Below are positions 59,301 through 64,000 of a DNA stretch of 64,000 nt, piece after piece. A program made the position numbers and the translations under genes. Source of the DNA: Streptomyces capillispiralis. Its GTDB lineage: Bacteria; Actinomycetota; Actinomycetes; Streptomycetales; Streptomycetaceae. The notes beneath the pieces are model-generated. The model had not been told where the DNA came from. It was given only the letters and a program-made list of their open reading frames with translations, and did no database searches. The first letter of the stretch is position 1. Every line of letters begins with the position of its first letter. Location of the stretch: the NCBI RefSeq assembly GCF_007829875.1, contig NZ_VIWV01000001.1, forward strand, positions 7,452,001 through 7,516,000, read 5' to 3'.

Positions 59301-62300
59301 GCACCGCACCTTCGCGCCGACCCTCGGCACCGACGGGCCGGCCACCGAGGACGGGTTCCTGGTGCCGCGCGAGCCCACGTCCTGGCCCCAGCCGCCCGCC
59401 GGTGGCCCCCGCCGGGCCGCCGTCAGCTCCTTCGGCGCGGGCGGCGCGAACGCCCACGTGATCGTCGAGGAGGCGCCGTCGCCCGTCCCCGTGGCCGGGA
59501 CCGACACCGGCGGGCCGCACCCGCTGGTGCTGTCGGCCCGGCGGCCGGCCGCGCTGCGCACCCACGCCGGACGGCTCGCCGGCTTCCTCCGCGGGCCGGG
59601 TGCCGGCCTGAGCGTGGCGGACGTGACGCACACCCTGTGCGTGGGACGCGAACCGCTGCCCGCGCGCCTGGGCGCCGTCGTCCACACCCTCGCCGACGTC
59701 GTCGCGGTGCTCGACGCCTACGCCGCACAGCGCCCGCACGACCGGCTGGTGACCGCCCGTCAGGACGACGCGGACCGGGAGGGCACGCGGCCGGTCCCGC
59801 CACCGCACGAGGCGGAGCTGTGGGGGCGGCTCGTGGAATGGGTGGACGGCGGCACGCCGGACCTGTCCCGGCCCGGCCGTCCCGGCGCGCGGATCGTCTC
59901 CCTGCCGCACTACCCCTTCGCCGAGGGCCGCTACTGGATCCGCACCGCATCCGCCCGTGCGGCCGCCCCGCCGACCGGTTCCGACGCCCCACCGTCCGTT
60001 CCCGCCGACTCCGCCGCCTCCGACCGCAGCGCCGACGGCGAAGAATCGACAGGCCCCGCGTCCCCGTCCGTGCCCCCGGGCACCGAGCCCGGTCCGCCCG
60101 CCGCCGCGGGCCCCATCTCTCCCGAGGAGCCCTCCGTGACCTCCACGCACCCGACAGCCGACCGCGCGGGCGGCGCGCCCCCCGCCGTCCACGGGATGCG
60201 GCAGACCGTCACCGACGCCATCTGCGCGCTGGTCGGAGTGACCCCCGACGACATCGACCCGGCCGACCACCTCAGCGACTTCGGACTCGACTCGGTGACG
60301 ATGGTGCAGCTCGCCGACCGTCTCGCCACCACCACCGGCGTCGACCTCACCCCCGATGTCCTGTACGGCTGCCGGGACATGGCCGCCGTGGTCGAGTACC
60401 TGGTCACCGCGACCACGACCGCGGACCGGTCGCCCGCCCCGGCCCCCGCCGCCCCACCGGCCGCCCCCGCCACCGCCGCCCCGCGCGAGGAGCTGCCCCA
60501 CGTCGCACCGGCCCCTCCCGCCCCGGACGGCGCGCCGTACGCCGCCGTCGGGGAACCGTACGCCGCCGTCGGGGAACCGTACGCCGCCGTCGGCGAGCCG
60601 GTCGCCGTCGTCGGCATGGCCGGGGCGTTCCCCGGCTCCCCGGACCTGGACACCTTCTGGAGCAACCTGGTCCAGGGCCGTGACCTGGTCTCCGAGGCAC
60701 CGCCCGGACGGTTCACCGACGCCCCGGACACGGCTCCCGTCCGCGGTGGCTTCCTCGACGGAGTGGACCGCTTCGACGCCGGGTTCTTCCAGATCACCCC
60801 GCGCGAGGCACGCGTCATGGACCCGCAGCACCGTCTCTTCCTGCAGACCGTCTGGTCGGCGGTCGAAGAGGCGGGGTACGACCCGGCGGACCTCGCGGGC
60901 ACCGCCTGCGGCGTCTTCGTGGGCGTGGCCTCCTCCGAGTACGGCGAACTCGCCCGGGAACGCGGCGTGGACGTGGACGGTCAGCTGATGACCGGCAACG
61001 ACCACAGCGTGCTGGCCAACCGGATCTCCTTCCTGCTCGACCTGCGCGGCCCCAGCGAACCCGTGGACACGGCCTGTTCCAGCTCCCTGGTCGCCGTGCA
61101 CCGGGCCGTGCGCGCCCTGCAGACCGGCGAGTGCGACCTGGCCGTCGCGGGCGGTGTGAACGTCATCGTGGCGCCGACCGCGTTCGAGGCCTTCGGACGC
61201 TCGGGCATGCTGGCGCCGGACGGCCGCTGCAAGTCCTTCGACCACCGGGCCGACGGCTATGTGCGCGGCGAGGGCGTGGGCGCGGTCCTGCTCAAGCCCC
61301 TGAGCCGGGCCCTGGCGGACGGTGACCACGTGCACGGAGTGATCACCGGGTCGGCGACGAACCACGGCGGACGCTCCGCCTCCCTCACCGCCCCCAACCC
61401 GGCCGCCCAGGCCGAGGTGATCACCCGGGCCCAACAGCGGGCGGGAGCAGGGCCGGAGACGATCGGCTACGTGGAGGCGCACGGCACCGGGACCGCGCTG
61501 GGCGACCCCATCGAAGTGACGGGGCTGCGCACCGCCTTCGAGCGCGGCACGGACACCGCGCGGGCCTCGGCAGCGCCGCAGCACTGCGGTCTGGGCAGCG
61601 TGAAGACGAACATCGGACACCTGGAGACCGCGGCGGGCATGGCCGGACTGTTCAAGGTCCTCCTCTCGCTGCGCCACGGCATGCTGCCGCCCACGCTCCA
61701 CGTCGAACGCGTCAACCCCCTGATCAGGCTCGCCGACTCGCCCTTCCACCTCGTCACCTCCGCCCGCCCCTGGACCCCGTTCACCGACCCCGGCACCGGC
61801 GACCGGCTGCCCCGGCGGGCCGGTGTCAGTTCGTTCGGGTTCGGCGGCATGAACGCGCACCTGGTCGTCGAGGAGGCACCCGCCGCCCCGGCCGGCCGGC
61901 CGTCGCCCGGCACCGCGGACGGCGACCAGCTGTTCGTCCTCAGCGCACGCGACGACGAACGCCTCCTGGTGGCGGCCCGCCGGCTGCTGGAACGCCTGGA
62001 GCGCTGGGAGCGGGACGGCCTGCTGCACGCGGTGTCGCCGGCCGACGTCGCCCACACCCTCCAGGTGGGACGGCGGCCCCTCGCCGCGCGGCTCGCGGTC
62101 ACGGCCCCCACCCTCGCGCACGCGGCGGACGCGCTGCGCACCCATCTCGACGGCGGCGACGCACCGAGGCTGACGACGAGGGAGGACACCGGGACCCCGC
62201 GCACCGTGGACGACGACGACCTGCGCGAAGCCCTGCGCCGGGCCGCCACCGGCGACCTCGCCAGGCTGGCGACGCTCTGGGTGGCGGGGGCGGACGTCGA

Positions 62301-64000
62301 CTGGTCCGCGCTGCACGCGGGAACCACCCGCACCAGGGTCTCCCTGCCCACCTACCCCTTCGCTCCCGAGCGGCACTGGCTCCCGGCCGCCCCCCGCACA
62401 CCCGAGCCCCCCACCACCCCGACCCGCCGTGCCACGCCCATCCCCACCGCCGCACCCGCCCCGGCGCCCACTCCGGCCCCTGTCCCCGTACCCGCCCCGG
62501 CATCACCTCCCGCCCCCGCCCCCACCGATCCCGTCCCGGCGGCCACGGCCCCGGTCACAGCCGCATCAGGCGCATCCGCGGCCCCGACTCCCCCCGAACC
62601 CGCCGCGCCCACGGACCGGCTGGCCGCGCTGCGCCGCCACGTCCGCGAGGCGGTCGCCGACGGCATCGGCATCCCCCCGCGGGAGGTCGACCCGGCACGC
62701 GACTTCGCCGCCTACGGCGTCGACTCCATCGGCGCCATGCGGATCATGCAGAACGTCCAGGAACGCTACGGCGACCACATCCCGATGTCCGCCATCCTCG
62801 AACACCCCAGCGTCGACCGGCTGGTCACCCACCTCGACCGCGGCTACGTCCTGCCCGACGCGGTGCCGGTGACCCTGGACACGGGCCACGAGGCCCCGCC
62901 CCGGAAAGCGCGGGCGCCCCGGCCCCCGGCCCGGCCGGTGCCACTGGTGGAGAACCGCCCGGGAGATCCGGTGTACTGCCTCTTCGGCGACACGGGCGAA
63001 CTCACCTGGGTGATGCACCTGTGCCGGCACCTCGCCGAGCACGGCCCGGTCACCGGCATCGAGGCCCCCGGCTTCCGGGAGGGCGAGCCCCCGGCCGAGG
63101 ACATCGGCCGCCTCGCGCGCGCCTGCGCCGACGCCGTCACGGCCGTACAGACGGAGGGATCCTGCCGTCTCGCCGGACACGGACTGGCGGGCCTGGTCGC
63201 CGTCGAGACCGCCCGCATCCTCCAGGACCGCGGTCTGCACGTGGCCGAGCTGCTGCTCGTCCAGATCCCGGACGCCGGGGAGGCGCCGTCGGGGGAAAGC
63301 CCCGCCGAGTCGCTGGCCGCGGTGGCAGCGACCCTCGCCGGTGTGTGGGGGGCCGGCCCGTTGCCCGCCGCGGCCGGTCCGGGCCCGGACGCGCGGCTGG
63401 AGGACGTCACGGCCTCCCTGGCACCGTCCGCCCCGATGGACGCCGGCACCCTGCGGGCCCGGCTCGCACGGGCGGCCGCGTGGCGCGCCGCGCTGGCCGC
63501 CGCGGCGGCGCAGCACCCCCTGCGCCCCCTCAGCGGCCCGGAGCGGACCGTCGTCGTACGGGCCGCGTCGTCCGGGGACTCCGACGGGGAGTACCACCGC
63601 TGGATCGCACCACCCCCCGAGGTCGTCGAACTCGACGTCGAGCCGTGGCTGCTGCTCTCGGCCGCGCACGCCGCCCGGGTGTGCCCGCCGCCCGCCGCCC
63701 CCGAATCCGCGGCGCAGCCCCCGCGGCAGGCGTCCCCGGTCGTGGCGATCAACCGGCACGGTGACAGCCGGCGGTCCATCTGGGCCCACAACCTGTACGG
63801 CGAAGTGAGCTACGCGATCTACCTCTCCCGTCATCTGGGCCTGCACAAGCCCGTCATCGGTCTGGAGCAGATCGGCGCGGCCGCCGCCGGCGGCACGCCC
63901 CGCACCTACGGCTCCGTCGAGGAGATGGCGGCGCACTACGTCGACGAACTGCGGGACCGCTTCCCGGGCGAGCCGTACCTCCTCGGCGGCTGCTCCTTCG
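50392..64000 (+). CDS. Trans-AT PKS 3 (3' end beyond window): KR-ACP, KS-DH-KR-MT-ACP, KS0-ACP, KS-ACP-TE-like-TE-like
   Basis: Third assembly-line protein; about 4536 residues visible and still open at 64000. GTG start overlaps the PKS2 stop (GTGA). Domains: N-terminal docking helix (1-36), KR4 (36-497; SGGGGGIA cofactor motif, YAAAS with Ser for Asn), ACP7 (GIDSV), KS7 (672-1107), DH2 (HLVDGRPVLAG, DAALH), KR5 (core about 1783-2000; YAAGS), MT2 (2053-2410; LEIGAGTGATTR), ACP8 (GTDSL), KS8 (2600-3028; Cys present but HGTGT is QATGS), ACP9 (GLDSV), KS9 (3402-3830, intact), ACP10 (GVDSI). A thioesterase-like domain follows with Gly at the nucleophile (GHGLAG, 4182-4410), then a second with GGCSF. 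No AT domain. The frame was translated by hand from the bases. Confidence 0.93.
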   Translation, partial: MISRQNRRDILERVRTGDLSVSDAAALLRTARPSGATPPGRHEPVAYTSGWVRAEPVAGRPPSHGRPPLIVLDPAAARRPGLVRPGTGRVVEAVTGPWPASRPDTVSLTDDASWERMWSSLGAADALPDRIVLVTGEGPEHCLDLVYPAVRTLIRGRVGERPRIACAAVGEDREQAADALGGFCSIAVREDGRLHMVAVSSDGPTDPVTLALEELAHPAAPLHQVRHDRTGRWVRTLTPARLTPGEATLPADGVQLLSGGGGGIALSLAEHLTAAPGTRLVLLGRSRPGPRAEDLLRRLGPGAGERVRYVRGDVTRLDDVRQAVAEARSAFGPVTGVLHLAGVNEDAYLANKASGAHARVLAPKLAGARTLDEATRDEPLHHFVLFSSLAGYAGHPGQADYAAASRALGGFASHRAALVEEGRRSGRTVSVGWPLWADGGMTLSDTDRAAVEQLQGMVAMPTGTGLEAMAAALGSPAREIVVIHGHRSRIERFVEQRLTGTAGTHATPAATDPVPSTDSAAERDTADATGPARDLLFGLVSRLTRIRPGTLRSDQEFSALGIDSVMIKRLTAALEDRLGPMPATLLFEHRTIDALAGHLAAHHRPALLTTTTDRPPSPAAPPDPTSPTPTPDAASSPVPTPPGRAGSTGSAAPLPAAAHAGRPAGEEPAPDDAIAVIGLAGRYPGARDVSELWRMLAEGRHGIREIPADRWDKDRWFDRGDRRPGTSYGRWGGFLDDVARFDSLFFSVAPREARRMDPAERLFLEVAWSALEDAGYTRARLHHATRTDEGHAVGVFVGATGLAYGLVGAEEWGKGNPVPAYSMEFSLANRLSYFLDVHGPSLTVDTACSASLTALHLACESLRHGECRTAVVGGAHLNLHPMKYAMLAEQRMISPDGVCRAFGDGGNGFVPGEGVGAVVLKPLAAARADGDRIDAVIRATAISHGGRTNGYTVPSPRAHASVIGAALRRSGIDPSGIGYVEAHGTGTELGDPIEIEGLARVFGRATGELQYCALGSVKPNIGHAEAAAGIAGLTKILLQLRHRTLVPTLHSDPPNPRIDFAGTPFRLQHTAEPWHPLPGHTLLRAALSSFGAGGANAHAVIEEYRDHAGARPAEGGDQLVVLSARTPDRLRAAAGRLARFLDGPESTGADLADIAHTLRTGREAFDHRAAFVVPTRERLREALTEYVATGTAHASGHAAPREPGRATAAVSVRPAAGSLHEAAARWVTGEDSALPEPGGRPGRSPRLVSLPAYPFDGPVHWPDTVDAPAAGDAARPAAGTPLTERGTAADGTAEFEAGLSPDHPWVADHLVDGRPVLAGAALLELARAAAERTAGRTVAELTDVRWRTPLVVDDGVQPVVRVRPDAGDGALQVRIGTGDGHAAHTTVTVPAAPPADEPPRDTAAPLDLAAVRQRCPRRTGQEDFYDRARAAGLGYGPSYRRVERLWSGEGEALAELAPAPAGRAGGGISDPGTTDAALHAVHGALPAWSEPATRPAAVARVLVHHADRAARYAHARLVSADAERGTATCDVLMADAQGRVLVEFTGLTVVRPPQAAEVPHLTPVWRVEPRSAAPGPTGPALVLTAGHDAGLAAALVRRHGEGSRAVDLDPPRTRDDLADLLRAHPAARVLYFAGGVDTRRHSSTDLGHLERTQRHGCRALFHLAQALAAVRPRGVRLVVLTNDSQQPEPGGPVDHPFAGALHGMARTLARELPFLDVVCLDLSRTDLTDRGAHGDGDALAEAIAAEPPGTPFTEVALREGTRLVKRLAPVRLPAPADQRLPLRRGGRYLVVGGTGGLGRVISEHLLGAWDARLVVMGRRTGDDLPDGTLARLRGHGGQVAYVSGDVTDPAATRAAVRLMHERYGGVDGAVHTAFVLADRTIAQSDDDVFDAAFAPKTRGTVALADALTAEPLDFFALFSSAIAHTGNPGQSNYAAGSTFMSAYGAHLAERLHWPVTVFEWGFWGDEGAVADAEHHERLARWGVRPLSAADGLRAFRQGLAAGLTRIAPLRADLEELARVTPLEPVTLHRLPPAGTGRDVLAAPVAAVRAAQDADPEPYAPDYLDSVDDYARLAVLAALRSATESLAPGATCTRAGLLADLAVHETRRPLFDALLAALETGGHLRSRDGDRITAPAPDEGRRKSLRDRLVARFGRLAPTLDLLDECAAALPDVLAHRRRGLDVLFPGGSDRRMAALYADDPRTHHFNRLTAAAVRAAVADAVAADPSRPVRILEIGAGTGATTRAVLDALDDHAAAVSYDVTDISPSLVAATRRRLAAGRPHTDFRVLDIADDPSKQGFGTDRYDIVVATNVLHATRDIRRTLRNVAELTPHGGLLVVNEATRVLDAVTPVFGLTDGWWLAEDAELRLPHGPLLAPATWRALLVEAGFDRARRFGVPGRPDHQAGQHVFVAERGAWRTPPPESAGRPAGEQPGARAEEPAAGRAAAVPDGADDRLGARTTQHLRGLFAELLRLPLDDVDTAVPLASLGTDSLTVMEAVERLERDIGPVPQELLVTGESVRSVAEALVAVKRVELAKLLAVHPEGPSAPAPAPAPGTPPPPAGDASGHRERPTVTPSPGTGTGTGTDTGTGTAGPVPPVAEGEPIAVVGLAGRYPGAADPDTLWEHLLAGRSLITPVPPGRWNGADPAADAPAGAEPPADGSARGGFLDDVDRFDPLLFRISPREAERMDPAERLFLETVWEALEDAALPPSRLARGRTRPDGRTGVFVGVMHHQYALLGAEERARGNAVQAFSSGWSVANRVSHTFGLTGPSMAVDTACSSALTAVHLAVRSLRSGECGTAVAGGVNVILHPSHHTDLAAARMLSPHGTPRVFDTAADGIVTGEGVGALVLKRLSDAVRDGDRVHACILGSAVNADGPTEAYAVPRAAAQVELIARALESAGAGAGTVQYVEAQATGSPVGDPVELAALREAYGVREDGHRLRIGSVKPNTGHLEAASGMVQLTKVILQLRHRTFAPTLGTDGPATEDGFLVPREPTSWPQPPAGGPRRAAVSSFGAGGANAHVIVEEAPSPVPVAGTDTGGPHPLVLSARRPAALRTHAGRLAGFLRGPGAGLSVADVTHTLCVGREPLPARLGAVVHTLADVVAVLDAYAAQRPHDRLVTARQDDADREGTRPVPPPHEAELWGRLVEWVDGGTPDLSRPGRPGARIVSLPHYPFAEGRYWIRTASARAAAPPTGSDAPPSVPADSAASDRSADGEESTGPASPSVPPGTEPGPPAAAGPISPEEPSVTSTHPTADRAGGAPPAVHGMRQTVTDAICALVGVTPDDIDPADHLSDFGLDSVTMVQLADRLATTTGVDLTPDVLYGCRDMAAVVEYLVTATTTADRSPAPAPAAPPAAPATAAPREELPHVAPAPPAPDGAPYAAVGEPYAAVGEPYAAVGEPVAVVGMAGAFPGSPDLDTFWSNLVQGRDLVSEAPPGRFTDAPDTAPVRGGFLDGVDRFDAGFFQITPREARVMDPQHRLFLQTVWSAVEEAGYDPADLAGTACGVFVGVASSEYGELARERGVDVDGQLMTGNDHSVLANRISFLLDLRGPSEPVDTACSSSLVAVHRAVRALQTGECDLAVAGGVNVIVAPTAFEAFGRSGMLAPDGRCKSFDHRADGYVRGEGVGAVLLKPLSRALADGDHVHGVITGSATNHGGRSASLTAPNPAAQAEVITRAQQRAGAGPETIGYVEAHGTGTALGDPIEVTGLRTAFERGTDTARASAAPQHCGLGSVKTNIGHLETAAGMAGLFKVLLSLRHGMLPPTLHVERVNPLIRLADSPFHLVTSARPWTPFTDPGTGDRLPRRAGVSSFGFGGMNAHLVVEEAPAAPAGRPSPGTADGDQLFVLSARDDERLLVAARRLLERLERWERDGLLHAVSPADVAHTLQVGRRPLAARLAVTAPTLAHAADALRTHLDGGDAPRLTTREDTGTPRTVDDDDLREALRRAATGDLARLATLWVAGADVDWSALHAGTTRTRVSLPTYPFAPERHWLPAAPRTPEPPTTPTRRATPIPTAAPAPAPTPAPVPVPAPASPPAPAPTDPVPAATAPVTAASGASAAPTPPEPAAPTDRLAALRRHVREAVADGIGIPPREVDPARDFAAYGVDSIGAMRIMQNVQERYGDHIPMSAILEHPSVDRLVTHLDRGYVLPDAVPVTLDTGHEAPPRKARAPRPPARPVPLVENRPGDPVYCLFGDTGELTWVMHLCRHLAEHGPVTGIEAPGFREGEPPAEDIGRLARACADAVTAVQTEGSCRLAGHGLAGLVAVETARILQDRGLHVAELLLVQIPDAGEAPSGESPAESLAAVAATLAGVWGAGPLPAAAGPGPDARLEDVTASLAPSAPMDAGTLRARLARAAAWRAALAAAAAQHPLRPLSGPERTVVVRAASSGDSDGEYHRWIAPPPEVVELDVEPWLLLSAAHAARVCPPPAAPESAAQPPRQASPVVAINRHGDSRRSIWAHNLYGEVSYAIYLSRHLGLHKPVIGLEQIGAAAAGGTPRTYGSVEEMAAHYVDELRDRFPGEPYLLGGCSF
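60535..60597 (+). repeat. 21-bp tandem triplication before KS9 in PKS3
   Basis: Three nearly identical 21-bp units encode PYAAVGE x3, directly followed by PVAVVGM, the start of KS9. The unit resembles the KS start itself, which suggests slippage of the KS N-terminal edge. Confidence 0.85.

Overview
The window is high-GC DNA with strong codon bias, GTG starts, bldA-type TTA codons and gene families typical of Streptomyces or a close actinomycete. No rRNA, tRNA, CRISPR array or intact insertion sequence was seen. The left 18.7 kb is ordinary chromosome. The right 45 kb is a trans-acyltransferase polyketide synthase (trans-AT PKS) cluster that runs off the right edge.

Layout: (1) 1-5.3 kb: the 3' part of a 2,4-dienoyl-CoA reductase (fadH-like), a PadR regulator, a secreted anchored protein, a fibronectin-III lipoprotein and a GH75 chitosanase. 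(2) 5.4-7.5 kb: a PTS-type dihydroxyacetone kinase operon dhaKLM on the minus strand. (3) 8.2-13.3 kb: a urease operon ureABCFGD whose subunits are divergent; the catalytic-flap Cys of UreC is Ala. (4) 13.7-16.3 kb: an orphan KdpD sensor kinase with a TTA codon. (5) 16.4-18.7 kb: a GbsR/MarR regulator divergent from an ABC exporter, with a 39-bp symmetric dyad between them that looks like the operator.

(6) 18.8-64 kb, all plus strand: a cytochrome P450, a LAL-type LuxR activator with a TTA codon, two tandem GbsR-like proteins, a trans-enoyl reductase (PfaD type), a discrete malonyl-type acyltransferase, and three giant AT-less PKS proteins. The third continues past position 64000.

Domain order read from the translations: PKS1 = MaoC-SDR-FkbH-ACP, KS1-KR-ACP, KS2-KR-ACP, KS3; PKS2 = DH-ACP, KS4-KR-ACP, KS5-MT-ACP, KS6; PKS3 = KR-ACP, KS7-DH-KR-MT-ACP, KS8(no HGTGT His)-ACP, KS9-ACP-TE-like(no Ser)-TE-like and onward. 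No AT domain lies in the modules, so the discrete AT must load them.

The FkbH start implies a three-carbon starter from 1,3-bisphosphoglycerate. The MaoC and SDR domains in front of it could turn glyceryl-ACP into lactyl-ACP. Two modules are split between proteins. One split (KS3 | DH) looks like a dehydrating bimodule. The other (KS6 | KR) is joined by protein ends that share one helix motif. I do not recognise the product. The most unusual parts are the loading module, the KS8-ACP transfer module and the tandem thioesterase-like domains.
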